Source: JAFGMR01 sp964632755 (GTDB lineage Archaea; Halobacteriota; Methanosarcinia; Methanotrichales; Methanotrichaceae). Taken from it: 64,000 nt of DNA. Shown piece after piece: positions 35,822 through 44,902 of the stretch. The position numbers were made by a program, and so were the translations under genes. The first letter of the stretch is position 1, and each line of letters opens with the position of its first letter. The notes under the pieces were generated by a model. It had not been told where the DNA came from and ran no database searches. It was given only the letters and a program-made list of their open reading frames with translations. The stretch is from NCBI GenBank assembly GCA_964632755.1, contig CAZWDT010000002.1:23293-87292 (forward strand). The letters run 5' to 3'.

Positions 35822-35865
35822 GCTTTATATGTGTTTGAGAGATTTTCACAAAACTTATGATCTCT
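35822..35865 (-). promoter_or_regulatory. Promoter and operator-like element of the glutamate synthase operon
   Basis: On the minus strand a TATA box reads CATATAAAGC (35822-35831). Directly upstream is an element, given on the plus strand, of TTTGAGA (35834-35840), a 4-base spacer, then TTCACAAAACTTATGA (35845-35860). The same element with one central mismatch and the same spacing lies next to the glnA TATA box. A 6-bp inverted repeat AGAGAT/ATCTCT flanks this copy. Confidence 0.6.
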
Positions 35866-35884
35866 TGGGACTTGGCTAGGGGAG

Positions 35885-35906
35885 TGCCGGGGCTCTAACC
35901 CCGGCA
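35885..35906 (-). terminator. Strong GC hairpin after glnA
   Basis: A perfect 8-bp stem TGCCGGGG / CCCCGGCA with a 6-base loop lies about 70 bases after the glnA stop and just before the glutamate synthase operator. No T-run follows, so it may be a transcript-end or processing structure rather than a classical terminator. Confidence 0.4.
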
Positions 35907-35975
35907 ATCAGATATCCTTCTATCAGCTCCAAACCTCTTCTATCCGGCAAGGGCCAAGGGAGTAGGAGTTATCCC

Positions 35976-37310
35976 CTAAAGCAGGGGAAGATACCTCTCC
36001 AGCTCCCATTGGGTCACGTTCATTCGGTATGCGTCCCATTCCTTTCTCTTGTTGGCGAGGAAGGCATGAAATACATGCTCTCCCAGCGCTTCCCTCACGA
36101 GCTTGCTCTTCTCCGTGAGATCGATTGCCTCGTTCAGGCTTCCTGGAAGGGATGAGATCCCGGCGCTTGTCCTCTCGGCATCGGTCATGTGGTAGACATC
36201 TTTCTCCTGGGGATCGGGTATGTCGTACCGGTTGTTGATCCCGGCAAGGCCAGCTGCCAGCATTACCGAGAAGGCCAGGTACGGGTTGGCGGCTGGATCG
36301 GCGCTTCTGTACTCCACCCTGGTCGCGGTCTCTTTGCCTGGTTTATACATGGGAACCCTCACCAATGTGGACCGGTTCCTTCGAGCCCAGCAGATGTAGA
36401 CAGGGGCCTCGTAGCCGGGAACAAGCCTCTTGTAGGAGTTGATCCACTGGTTGGTAACCGCGGTTATCTCAGGGGCGTGCTTTAAGAGGCCGCCGATGTA
36501 GTTCCTGGCCTCCTCGGACAAGTGGTACTTGTCTCCCGGATCGAAGAAGGCGTTCCTCTTGCCCTTGAAGAGCGATTGATGAACGTGCATCCCCGATCCA
36601 TTCTGACCGAAGATCGGCTTTGGCATGAACGAAGCATGATAGCCATAGCGACTCGCCACTTCCTTCACAACGATCTTGTAGGTCATGCAGGTGTCGGCCA
36701 TGTTGAGGGCGTCCTTATACCTGAGATCGATCTCGTGCTGGGATGGGGCTACCTCGTGATGGCTGTACTCGACATCTATTCCCATGGAGTCCAGGGTGAG
36801 GATGGTGTCCCGACGCAGATCGCTTGCAGCATCCATGGTGGTAAGGTCAAAGTAGCCGCCATGGTCCAGTATCTCCGTGGTGTGCTCGTTCTTGAAGTAG
36901 AAGAACTCGAGCTCAGGACCTACGTTGAACGTATATCCCTTATCCTTGAGCCTCTCCAGGTTCCTCTTGAGAACATATCTGGGATCGGCCTCATAGGGGG
37001 TGCCATCGGGATTGAGGATATCGCAGAACATCCTCGCGACAGCGTTCTCCTTCTGCCGCCAGGGCAGTATCTGGAAGGTCGTAGGATCGGGGACGGCGAC
37101 CATGTCGCTCTCGTTGATCCGAGCGAAGCCTTCGATGGAGGATCCGTCGAAGCCCATTCCCTCTTCGAAAGCCCCTTCGAGCTCTGAGGTGTTTATCGCG
37201 AAGCTCTTTGGCGTTCCTAGTATGTCCGTGAACCATATCCTCACGAACCTCACGTTATTCTTCTCCACTGCGGCGAAGAGTTCGTCCTTGGTCCTTATGT
37301 TTTCGGCCAT
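35976..37310 (-). CDS. glnA: Glutamine synthetase, type I
   Basis: A 444-residue cytoplasmic enzyme forming glutamine from glutamate, ammonia and ATP. Visible signatures are GMGFDGSSIEGFARINESDM near residues 52-72, the ATP-binding QNGSGMHVHQS, and RVEYRSADPAANPYLAFSVM. The length fits GSI-alpha, which lacks the extra loop and adenylylation control of GSI-beta; the region VYHMTDAER replaces the usual adenylylated-Tyr motif. An operator-like element shared with the glutamate synthase operon overlaps its promoter. Confidence 0.95.
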   Translation of the reverse strand: MAENIRTKDELFAAVEKNNVRFVRIWFTDILGTPKSFAINTSELEGAFEEGMGFDGSSIEGFARINESDMVAVPDPTTFQILPWRQKENAVARMFCDILNPDGTPYEADPRYVLKRNLERLKDKGYTFNVGPELEFFYFKNEHTTEILDHGGYFDLTTMDAASDLRRDTILTLDSMGIDVEYSHHEVAPSQHEIDLRYKDALNMADTCMTYKIVVKEVASRYGYHASFMPKPIFGQNGSGMHVHQSLFKGKRNAFFDPGDKYHLSEEARNYIGGLLKHAPEITAVTNQWINSYKRLVPGYEAPVYICWARRNRSTLVRVPMYKPGKETATRVEYRSADPAANPYLAFSVMLAAGLAGINNRYDIPDPQEKDVYHMTDAERTSAGISSLPGSLNEAIDLTEKSKLVREALGEHVFHAFLANKRKEWDAYRMNVTQWELERYLPLL

Positions 37311-37345
37311 CTTATTGCCTCTTCTATAGTCTGCTCCCTTGCGGT

Positions 37346-37389
37346 AGAAAATATATATCTATTTGAGATCGATTCACAAAAGTTATGAA
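37346..37389 (-). promoter_or_regulatory. Promoter and operator-like element of glnA
   Basis: The minus strand has an AT-rich TATA box (AGATATATATTTTC, 37346-37359). Immediately upstream, given on the plus strand, are TTTGAGA (37362-37368), a 4-base spacer and TTCACAAAAGTTATGA (37373-37388). Sequence and placement match the glutamate synthase element. It is not the GGAA-N6-TTCC operator of NrpR. From 37390 to 37655 no gene is seen, apart from three TATGAA repeats at about 10-base spacing (37530-37556). Confidence 0.6.
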
Positions 37390-37655
37390 GAATAACAACC
37401 TCCAATTATTCAGCTATTCTGGAAAATACTTAACAATTGTCTGGCTGCAATTCCGATAGGATCTTTCAGCGGCCCCTCCCACCCCAAGGATACGGCCTGG
37501 CCTTTTATAGGGTGACGGAGGCGCTCTCCTATGAACTCTTATGAACGATTATGAAGCCTCTTCCAGGGACTAATGCGCATCGGACGATGGCCCCCTGGAC
37601 AAGAAAACCACAATCTTTATCATCGATAAGGGAAGCTAGGGGAATAGGAGGTATC

Positions 37656-37775
37656 ATGGATCTATTGTCCGTCATTGAGATCGTCCAGGGCATCCTGGTC
37701 TTGGGGATCATGCTTCTGATCTTGGGGGCAGGGTTCAAGGTATGGAAGTGGAACTATACGGTCCCGCCCAAGTGA
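37656..37775 (+). CDS. Small single-pass membrane protein (39 aa)
   Basis: The frame begins MDLLSVIEIVQGILVLGIM, continues with one hydrophobic helix of about 22 residues and ends in the basic-aromatic WKWNYTVPPK. A strong ribosome-binding site GGAGG (37647-37651) is four bases before the ATG and favours this start over in-frame ATGs upstream. It is divergent from glnA. Small membrane proteins next to nitrogen genes can be regulators, but no family is recognised here. Confidence 0.6.
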   Translation: MDLLSVIEIVQGILVLGIMLLILGAGFKVWKWNYTVPPK

Positions 37776-37914
37776 GCACCTATAGGCTCTCCATTTTTAT
37801 ATCGATGGGCTCGGCATAGGTCTGATCTCGGAACGCAAAGCTCGTTCCGACAAGCTGATTGGCGTCTCCCCGCCATCTTAGGGCTTATCGAAGGCTTTTC
37901 TCGCGGGCCGAGGG

Positions 37915-38844
37915 TTAATAAAGCGGGTAGCCGATGATCAGCCTTGCTGCTGAGATGGTCCCTGTCCACACGCGAGCGGCGGAGGTGGTGAACTGATAAC
38001 CCGGGCGCGAGGCGGTTATGGCGTAGGTGCCTGATGGCAGATCCATTCCATAGTAACCGAAGGCGTTGGTGGTCTGCGTGAAGCGGCCGCCCTCGCTGCC
38101 GCTCATTCTAACGGTCACATCGGGAATCCCTGCGCCGTTTGGGTCCACCACTCGACCGGTCAGGCCGTAGATGAGCGGATAAGAGCCGGGGTTCACCGAT
38201 ATGGATAGGTTGTTGCTGGCCAAGGCGCCGCATACGAAAGTGTAGAGATGAGATGTCATTATCTCGGCGTAGCCCCCTTTGATCCTATACCACCTGGGGG
38301 CGAGATAGCCCTGGAAGAGGACGTTTGTGCCGGTGTCATATAGGTTGAAGCTTCCATAGCGTCCTATCCTTGCCCAGAGGGTGTAGCCTTCGCCAAGGTT
38401 CACGCTGCCGGAGGTTACAAGGCTGCTTCCCATCTGCAGGTAAAGCTGATTGGGCTGGCGTTGGGCGCCTTCTATCGTCAGCCCTTCCTCGATCGGATCG
38501 GCCTTCTCGACGATCATGCCCGACGCGGAGGAGGGACCATAAGGATCCCAGGAGGGAATGTCCGCACTGACGCCCTCTCCGCCAGGTCCAAATGGATCCC
38601 ACTCAGGCCTTCCGGCGGCGAATGGATTTAGGTAGTCGGGCACTAGCTGGTCATCGGTCGCTTGGGCAGGCGTACCCATCCAATCGTATTTGCTATCCGA
38701 TATGCCCTGCACGGGCGCGGCAAACGATATGGCCAATGCCAAAACGATAGACATCGCCAGAATAACTCTCAAGAGCAAACCCCAAATGTCATCTCCTGTA
38801 ATCGACTTAAATCTTTCGATCGGGTCTCTATCGTCGTCGACCAT
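37915..38844 (-). CDS. Membrane-anchored protein with carboxypeptidase-regulatory-like domain
   Basis: A protein of about 309 residues with a short cytoplasmic N-terminus, one membrane segment (around residues 22-44), a Pro/Gly/Asp-rich linker, a strand-rich middle and a C-terminal CarboxypepD_reg-like domain with GRVVDPNGAGIPDVTVRMSG and YAITASRPGYQF. Such domains are beta-sandwiches common in extracellular archaeal proteins. The start at 38844 is chosen because GATATATTCT (38868-38877) read on the minus strand is a TATA box about 29 bases upstream, giving a leaderless transcript; earlier in-frame ATGs lie upstream of it. Confidence 0.6.
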   Translation of the reverse strand: MVDDDRDPIERFKSITGDDIWGLLLRVILAMSIVLALAISFAAPVQGISDSKYDWMGTPAQATDDQLVPDYLNPFAAGRPEWDPFGPGGEGVSADIPSWDPYGPSSASGMIVEKADPIEEGLTIEGAQRQPNQLYLQMGSSLVTSGSVNLGEGYTLWARIGRYGSFNLYDTGTNVLFQGYLAPRWYRIKGGYAEIMTSHLYTFVCGALASNNLSISVNPGSYPLIYGLTGRVVDPNGAGIPDVTVRMSGSEGGRFTQTTNAFGYYGMDLPSGTYAITASRPGYQFTTSAARVWTGTISAARLIIGYPLY

Positions 38845-39072
38845 TGTTCTATAACTACGGTACATACGATATATTCTATCCATACGAAAAGTACTTGTAA
38901 TCCTTGGGCGAAGGGATATAAACTGGAGCCTAGCTCTTGATTGCAGGATCACAGCGCAAGATCGGCCGGATAGCCGAGTAGGGCGCTATTGTTATATCAT
39001 ACACCGAGAGAGAAGGGAATACAAGGCGGATTGATGGGCAATATATTAAGATTATGAGAGGTGGAGGAGATC

Positions 39073-42000
39073 ATGCATCATCATAAGGTGGGCGGAATCT
39101 GCTTGCTTTTGGCGACTTTGGCAGCAGCTCTGCAGATTGGGGGGTTGGCATATACCCCTAGCGATGAAGCCACCAAGGATTTCTTCGGCGATCCTTCGAG
39201 CGGCGAGGCCGACCAGGCCTTCAGCATCGCCGAGGACGACTTCTTCGATAACAGCGGCTATAGCGAGACAACGGAGAGCTCCAGCGCGATAGATGCTCCC
39301 AAGGCAGATACACCAGTGGTGGAATCGAACTCTACAGAGGCCGGGGATAAGGCTTCTGATGTTGTATCCACTGCAGAGGCAGATATCCTCCCTGTGGCCG
39401 AGTCGGATGAGTCCCTGGAAGCTTCTCAGGAATCGAATGCCACAAGCATCGCAGAAGGGGACGAATCGGCCAAGAGCGCTTCCGGGCAGGCGGATGCTTC
39501 CATCAATGCTGAGGTTTCCACACTCACCTTGAACGAGAGCGATCAGGGCAATGCCTCCTCCGCAGAAGCGATCATGGTGACATCTGCTAACGCCACGGAC
39601 AATACCACGGCGAACGCAGGATCCAATGAGACTGCTATCAATGAGACTGTCATCAACGAGACCGCTATAAACGCAACTTTGGCCAATGTCTCAGCCGAGA
39701 ACATCACGTCGACTAATGCAACTCTGCCGATAAATGCGAGCGAGAACTTGACGTCCGAATCCGAAGTCAACGCCACGCTTCTGGAGAACGCAACCGAGGA
39801 GAACCAGACTGCAATCGAGCCCGTGGCGGCATCGGCCTCTGCAGATGAGACCGCAGTCGATGAGGAGATCGATTTCTTCGACTTCGATACATATCCGACG
39901 GATAGGATCTGGCGGGACGGGGTAAATGATATCCCCTATACATGGACGCCCATCTCCTTCTCCGGATTCTTCTACGACTTGGACGATAACGTCGGAACCG
40001 AGATGATGACGATCGATCTCGACAAGTCCGGGCAGAACTACAGCCGCTCTGTCGACTCAGGGGCATTGATCTACAACAGCCGGATCCAGCAGATCAAGTA
40101 CGCCTTCGAGGACTGGGGCAAGTACGAGGTACTGGGCTTCATGGCGGAGAAGTACTTCGCCGGCTACAAGGATAACGATGTCGTCGACGGCGACGTCTCC
40201 ATGATCAACGACAACCAGCTGCGGCGCGTCCTCATCGACGAGGATGAGGATAGGACGATCTCCACAGGTTCCGTCCTTGCCCTGGAGGAGGGCTATGAGC
40301 TGAGGATCAAGGAGATCGACCTGGATGGCAACAAGGTCTGGCTGGCGGTTGCCAGGGACGGAGACGAGGTGGCGGACAAGGTAATAACTCCCATATCCGA
40401 CAACTTGAGGACATCCACATTCACATACGACGTGGACATCAGCGGAAAGGACGCTCCATTGATCATGGCCCACGTGAGAAATGTCTTCTCCGGGGCTGAG
40501 ACGAGCCTTGTGACGCTCGACGGCCTCTTCCAGATCTCAGACACATACGACTCGGTGGAGGAGGCGGACAAGTACGGCGAGATGGAGGTCGTGTCCGTCT
40601 CGGACAAGGGGATCGAGATGGAGAACGAGGACTCCTTCACCCTCAGGAAGGGAAAGACGGTCAACATCATGGGCAATGTGGGTTTCCTCGTAGCAGACTC
40701 AGATACATTGAGGTTTGCCCCCGTAGTTGAGCGAAAGGGAAGCTACGAGGTCAGGGGAACGATTGTGGATAGCGATGTCCTCAAGGACTACGACAACGAG
40801 TTCACCTGGGACGTCTTTAACTTCGAGGGATTCTACTACGACATAGACGATAACGTCGGCACCGAGACTCTTCGCGCCAAGGTCTCGGGAAGCAGCATAA
40901 AGGACGGCGATCTCTATTACGAGACCTCTCCGCAGTCCGTCGACTTCGAGCTATCGAGCTGGGGCAAGTACGACGTCATAGGATTCATGGCCGACAAGTA
41001 CTTCGCAGGCTACAACAACGGCACGACCTTCACCGACGAGTTCAGCATCATCAACGAGGGCCAGCTGCGAAAGGTTTTAATGGACAGCGACGATGAGAGG
41101 ACGCTTACTTCCGGATCGGTCCTCCCCCTGGAGGAGGGCTACGAGGTTACCATCAAGGAGGTTGACCTCAACGGCAACAAGGTATGGCTCGCGGTGACCC
41201 AGGATGGCGAGGAGGTTGGCGACAAGGTGCTCAATCCCGTCGGCGGGGACCAGAAGAGCAAGACCTTCGTCTACGAGGATAAGATCGGTACGGAGGAGGT
41301 GCCGATCATCGCCGTGACGGTCGACAGCGTCTTCAGGGGGACAGAGGCCGACCTTGCCGTGATCAAGGGCATATTCCAGGTCTCCGACATCCCTGAGGCT
41401 GTGGAGGAAGGGGATGTCCACGGCAAGATGAAGGTTGAGTCCTTATCCGACTCTGGAATCATAATGCAGAGCGACGGCTCCATTAGCCTGGGTCGGGGAA
41501 AGGAGATCACCATAATGGGCAACCTGAAGTTCGTGGTTGCCGACGACTCGGATCGTAGGTTCTGTCCCGTAGCCGTGAGGAAGGTCTCGGAGGAAGAGAG
41601 GCTTGCTCCCCTCAGGCTTGAGGCTCCTGAGACGATCATGGGCGCTAGCGTCTCTATCACCGTCACATCGGACGGCAAGGCCCTCGGCGGTGCTCTTGTA
41701 ATCGTGGACGGAAGTGAGATTGGTACCACATCCTCGGATGGCACCTTGAGGTACACGCCGGACAAGGCTGGAACGCTCCAGGTTCAGGCAAAGTTAGAGG
41801 GATATCCCGATGGCAGCGGCAGCATGCTCGTCCGGTCCATGAAGGAGGTCAGGAGGCTCGCCTTGAACGTGCCTCCCGAGGCTCTCAAGGGGGAGACCTT
41901 CCTGATCACAGTAACCGGCGGCCTCAACCTATCTCCCATGGAGGATGTCGATGTCAGCTTCGATGATCTCTTCATAGGTTCGACAGATACACAGGGGACT

Positions 42001-42483
42001 GTCACCTACTCGAGCAACGTCACAGGGGAGCATACGGTCAAGGCCTCCAAGGAGGAGCATGACGACGTCAGCAAGAACATGAAGGTGGTCTCCTCCCTGG
42101 ATGTGACGAACCTGACTCTGAGCGAAGGCCCCAAGGCGGGCAAGGCCTTCAAGGTCACTGCAACCGTGGACAACAGGGGCCCTGTTGCTGACAACCTCAC
42201 CTACGACCTAAAGGTCAACGGGGAGACCGTCACCAGCAAGGATGTAGTGGTCGAGCCAGGCCAGTCTGCAGAGGTCGCATTCGAGTACACGCCTACGGAG
42301 CCCGGCGTCTACAAGGTCGAGGTCGGCGGAAGGGGCCAGACCGTGACCGTGGCAGAGGCGGACAAGCTCAACTGGATGCTCATCGGCCTCATACTGATAC
42401 TGCTCATAGCCATCGGGGCTGGGGCGTATCTCTACAAGACCGGCGAGCTCGAAGGGCTCAAGGAGAAGCTTCAGAACCGCTGA
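39073..42483 (+). CDS. S-layer protein with two Methanosarcina-type S-layer domains
   Basis: A 1136-residue exported protein. Order: signal peptide (about residues 1-24); an acidic, Ser/Ala/Thr/Asn-rich region to about residue 270 with many NxT/NxS sequons (ANAGSNETAINET and similar); two tandem S-layer domains (about 271-555 and 556-842) each with G-FYD-DDNVGTE, WGKY-V-GFMA-KYFAGY and LEEGYE; two Ig-like or CarboxypepD-like domains; a CARDB-like domain; and a C-terminal membrane helix. The duplicated domain is that of the Methanosarcina S-layer protein family (DUF1608/PF07752). GGAGGAG before the ATG at 39073 favours this start over the GTG at 39061. Confidence 0.88.
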   Translation: MHHHKVGGICLLLATLAAALQIGGLAYTPSDEATKDFFGDPSSGEADQAFSIAEDDFFDNSGYSETTESSSAIDAPKADTPVVESNSTEAGDKASDVVSTAEADILPVAESDESLEASQESNATSIAEGDESAKSASGQADASINAEVSTLTLNESDQGNASSAEAIMVTSANATDNTTANAGSNETAINETVINETAINATLANVSAENITSTNATLPINASENLTSESEVNATLLENATEENQTAIEPVAASASADETAVDEEIDFFDFDTYPTDRIWRDGVNDIPYTWTPISFSGFFYDLDDNVGTEMMTIDLDKSGQNYSRSVDSGALIYNSRIQQIKYAFEDWGKYEVLGFMAEKYFAGYKDNDVVDGDVSMINDNQLRRVLIDEDEDRTISTGSVLALEEGYELRIKEIDLDGNKVWLAVARDGDEVADKVITPISDNLRTSTFTYDVDISGKDAPLIMAHVRNVFSGAETSLVTLDGLFQISDTYDSVEEADKYGEMEVVSVSDKGIEMENEDSFTLRKGKTVNIMGNVGFLVADSDTLRFAPVVERKGSYEVRGTIVDSDVLKDYDNEFTWDVFNFEGFYYDIDDNVGTETLRAKVSGSSIKDGDLYYETSPQSVDFELSSWGKYDVIGFMADKYFAGYNNGTTFTDEFSIINEGQLRKVLMDSDDERTLTSGSVLPLEEGYEVTIKEVDLNGNKVWLAVTQDGEEVGDKVLNPVGGDQKSKTFVYEDKIGTEEVPIIAVTVDSVFRGTEADLAVIKGIFQVSDIPEAVEEGDVHGKMKVESLSDSGIIMQSDGSISLGRGKEITIMGNLKFVVADDSDRRFCPVAVRKVSEEERLAPLRLEAPETIMGASVSITVTSDGKALGGALVIVDGSEIGTTSSDGTLRYTPDKAGTLQVQAKLEGYPDGSGSMLVRSMKEVRRLALNVPPEALKGETFLITVTGGLNLSPMEDVDVSFDDLFIGSTDTQGTVTYSSNVTGEHTVKASKEEHDDVSKNMKVVSSLDVTNLTLSEGPKAGKAFKVTATVDNRGPVADNLTYDLKVNGETVTSKDVVVEPGQSAEVAFEYTPTEPGVYKVEVGGRGQTVTVAEADKLNWMLIGLILILLIAIGAGAYLYKTGELEGLKEKLQNR

Positions 42484-42486
42484 GCT

Positions 42487-42508
42487 TCTCCTTCTATTTT
42501 TATTATTT
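42487..42508 (+). terminator. T-rich terminator of the S-layer gene
   Basis: The sequence after the stop is TCTCCTTCTATTTTTATTAT, a T-rich tract without hairpin, as is usual for archaeal termination. It is followed within 55 bases by the promoter of the acylphosphatase gene. Confidence 0.5.
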
Positions 42509-42561
42509 AATCTAGATCGCTTCAAAGCCATAACGGGCAGAGGTGGCATCTACGAGAAGGC

Positions 42562-42573
42562 ATTTATATAAAG
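42562..42573 (+). promoter_or_regulatory. TATA box of the acylphosphatase gene
   Basis: ATTTATATAAAG at 42562-42573 is a strong TATA box. Transcription would start near 42592, just before the ATG at 42596, so an ATG at 42575 is excluded. Confidence 0.6.
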
Positions 42574-42595
42574 GATGGACGCAATAGAGGGATCG

Positions 42596-43395
42596 ATGCT
42601 CAAGCTCACAGCGTATGTCTCGGGAAATGTTCAGAGCGTAGGCTATCGGGCCAAGGTTTTGGATCTGGCTCAGAGCCTGAATCTCAGGGGCGCTGTACAG
42701 AACCTGACCGATGGCCGGGTGAAGGTGACTGCAGAAGGCAGGGAGGAGGATCTGGAGATCCTCTGCCGGAGGCTGCAGATGAGCAATGGCTTGATCGCCG
42801 TCGAGGATGTCGCGGCGAGCTACTCTCAGCCATCCGGAGACTACGAGGGATTCGTCAAACTTGTGTCCTCTGGCGAGACCGATCAGCGCCTCGATATCGG
42901 GGTCCATTATATTAAGGAGCTGATCGACGTCACAAGGTTCGGTTTCGAGTCGATGGGAAGCAAGATCGATTGCCTTGGCGAGAAGATCGGCGGCTTAGGT
43001 GTCAAGATCGATGTTGTTGGAGGCAAGATCGACTCTATTGGCGGCAAGATCGACTCTATTGGCGGCAAGATCGATNNNNNNNNNNNNNNNNNNNNNNNNN
43101 NNNNNNNNNNNNNNNNNNNNNNNNNNNNNNNNNNNNNNNNNNNNNNNNNNNNNNNNNNNNNNNNNNNNNNNNNNNAGGCAAGATCGACTCTATTGGCGGC
43201 AAGATCGACTCTATTGGCGGCAAGATCGATTGCCTTGGAGACAAGATGAACCTCATGCTATCCAAGCAGGATGAGACCAATAAAGAGCTGCGGGGCCTTC
43301 GAACCGATCTTAAGGAGGATATGGACACAAGGTTCGACCGGCTCGATGAGAAGCTCGACCGCTCCTTCAAGTCATCGCCTCCCAAGCGGGACTGA
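42596..43395 (+). CDS. Acylphosphatase fused to a heptad-repeat tail (interrupted by assembly gap)
   Basis: The first 95 residues are an acylphosphatase: VSGNVQSVGYRAKVLDLAQS carries the phosphate-binding loop and catalytic Arg, and GAVQNLTDGRVKVTAEG the catalytic Asn. These small enzymes hydrolyse carboxyl-phosphate bonds. After a linker the protein turns into a repeat of KIDSIGG (21-bp DNA unit GGCAAGATCGACTCTATTGG plus C) with Ile at a/d-like positions, suggesting a coiled coil, ending in a charged tail (KELRGLRTDLKEDMDTRFD). A 100-N gap sits inside the repeat; the frames before and after it differ, but the gap length is arbitrary, so I join them as one gene ending at 43395. Start at 42596 by TATA spacing and GAGGG upstream. 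Confidence 0.7.
43076..43175. other. Assembly gap (100 N)
   Basis: Exactly 100 unresolved bases interrupt an in-frame run of 21-bp tandem repeats, which is the likely cause of the assembly break. The true length and repeat number are unknown. Confidence 0.95.
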
Positions 43396-43568
43396 GGCCG
43401 TGGATTCAGGCGGGCGGTTTTTGGGTCATATGCACACGGATCGGAGGGCTTCGAGGGGTTCATCGAGATGCGATCTCTCAAGCCCAGACTGAAGCCTTGT
43501 AGCAATCGATTTTACTCTACCATCTAGCAGCCGCCGAAAAGGCGCGTTTCCTCTTTTGCCCCCTACCC

Positions 43569-44045
43569 TCACCCGAACTCCCGCGCGCAGACGCGCACCT
43601 TGCCGGCGCATCGGCTGGTGTAGAGGGGCCCGTCTCGCGGTCGAGGCCCGAGGGCGAGGTCGTAGTAGCGCCAGCCGATCCTCATGCCATCGGAGACGGC
43701 CAGGTGGTCAGGCATCTCCATCGGCATCCTCCAGCCGGAGCTTCTGTATTCGAAGACGTAGTAGATCCAGCAGTGCGATAGGTCGGAGCGAAAGCCGTCG
43801 ATCGCTGTCACCATCGCCCCTTGATGGTCCGTCGCGCCTTCGTCTGGCGTGTACTCCACATGGGCTACCTCAAGGAGGGAAGAGAGCGCCGTCGTATTGG
43901 GGCCGACCTTCACTCTATGATGGCTTATCCGGTCGTCTCCATAGTTGATGTATACGTCCGCCTTCGGCGACCTTCGGCCTAGGAACATGGGATTGCCTGG
44001 CGTAGAGCTCGCATAAGGAACTGTCGATTCCATTGCTAATGCCAA
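43569..44045 (-). CDS. DUF4430-like domain protein
   Basis: A 158-residue protein with the layout of DUF4430 (transcobalamin C-terminal-like): DVYINYGD, a helix NTTALSSLLEVAHVEY, VTAIDGF, then WIYYVFEYRSSGWRMP and a final GMRIGWRYYDL strand. Such domains are usually extracellular and attached to other modules; here no signal peptide is evident at the chosen start. An ATG at 44033 is an alternative. The start lies 40 bases from that of the divergent HAD gene. The preceding stretch 43396-43568 shows nothing. Confidence 0.55.
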   Translation of the reverse strand: MALAMESTVPYASSTPGNPMFLGRRSPKADVYINYGDDRISHHRVKVGPNTTALSSLLEVAHVEYTPDEGATDHQGAMVTAIDGFRSDLSHCWIYYVFEYRSSGWRMPMEMPDHLAVSDGMRIGWRYYDLALGPRPRDGPLYTSRCAGKVRVCAREFG

Positions 44046-44085
44046 ACCGTCAGATTAATCTCGCCTCAAGAGAGAGCATGGCGGC

Positions 44086-44895
44086 ATGTGCCCCCGACTG
44101 GCAGTGATAATGGATGTAGCAGGAACCATGCTCCAGATGTACCGGGTGGCCAAGGATATCCCTCGATGCCGCATCCTTCACGATGTAATAACGACCGAGC
44201 TTGTGATGGAAAAGGAGGGCCGGGCCCTCGTAATCCCTCAGTTCAATCCTCAGGAGGTCTTCGATGCACCCCCCGGAATGCCCCTCTCCGAGTTCTTTCG
44301 AGGCCGAGAGGAGGCGCTGAGGATCAGCTGCTCGAGCACTCCCGTGGACGAGGAGGCGGCATGCGCCATACTGCTTGGGTCGCAGGTCCCCATGTCCGAG
44401 ATCCAGGAGACCCTCGGGGCAGTTGCGTCCCGTTGTCCTGACTTCTATTATGCGACAGGGATGATAGTCGATGCGCAAGACTCGATCATGAGCTACTCGA
44501 TCAGCACAGGCGGGAGGCCATTTGCGGGGCTGGAGAAAGCGCTTAAAGAGCTTCTGGCAATAGGGGCCGAGATATACGTAGCCTCCGGAGACAGCCCGAG
44601 GACGGTCTCGGGCCTTGCCAGATGCCCGGGCATCAGTATGGACAGGATCCACCCGATCTCCACACCTATGAGGAAGGCAGAGATTGTGTCGAGCCTCAAG
44701 GGGAGCTACGATCTCGTGGTGATGGTGGGAGACGGCCTAAACGACATCTACGCCTTAGAGGCCGCGGACATCGGGATCCTCACCATCCAGCAAGATACGC
44801 GGCCCAGCTCCGATCTCATCGATGCGGCAGATAGGGTGATTCGAGATATCGGCGAGCTTCCAGCAATCCTCAGGGACCGGCTTTCTGATATGTAG
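44086..44895 (+). CDS. HAD-superfamily hydrolase
   Basis: A 269-residue protein with HAD motif I as MDVAGTM near residues 9-15 (Asp nucleophile, with Ala in the position usually held by the second Asp, as in phosphonatase-like members), motif II AEIYVASGDSPRT near 165-177, a Lys in MRKAEIV and motif IV GDGLNDIYALEAADIGI. The C-terminal half resembles the P-domain of P-type ATPases but there are no membrane segments. It is a cytoplasmic phosphatase or phosphatase-like protein, substrate unknown, with an insertion between motifs I and II acting as cap. Confidence 0.8.
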   Translation: MCPRLAVIMDVAGTMLQMYRVAKDIPRCRILHDVITTELVMEKEGRALVIPQFNPQEVFDAPPGMPLSEFFRGREEALRISCSSTPVDEEAACAILLGSQVPMSEIQETLGAVASRCPDFYYATGMIVDAQDSIMSYSISTGGRPFAGLEKALKELLAIGAEIYVASGDSPRTVSGLARCPGISMDRIHPISTPMRKAEIVSSLKGSYDLVVMVGDGLNDIYALEAADIGILTIQQDTRPSSDLIDAADRVIRDIGELPAILRDRLSDM

Positions 44896-44902
44896 ACCTC
44901 CA

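Noticed and set aside
35849..35849. ATG at 35849 as the start of the glutamine amidotransferase gene
   Set aside because: It would place the TATA box and part of the operator-like element inside the coding region, and the extra residues do not match the family.
42970..43240. The regular short repeats around the N gap as a CRISPR array
   Set aside because: The unit is a 21-bp in-frame coding repeat without unique spacers, and no cas gene is nearby.
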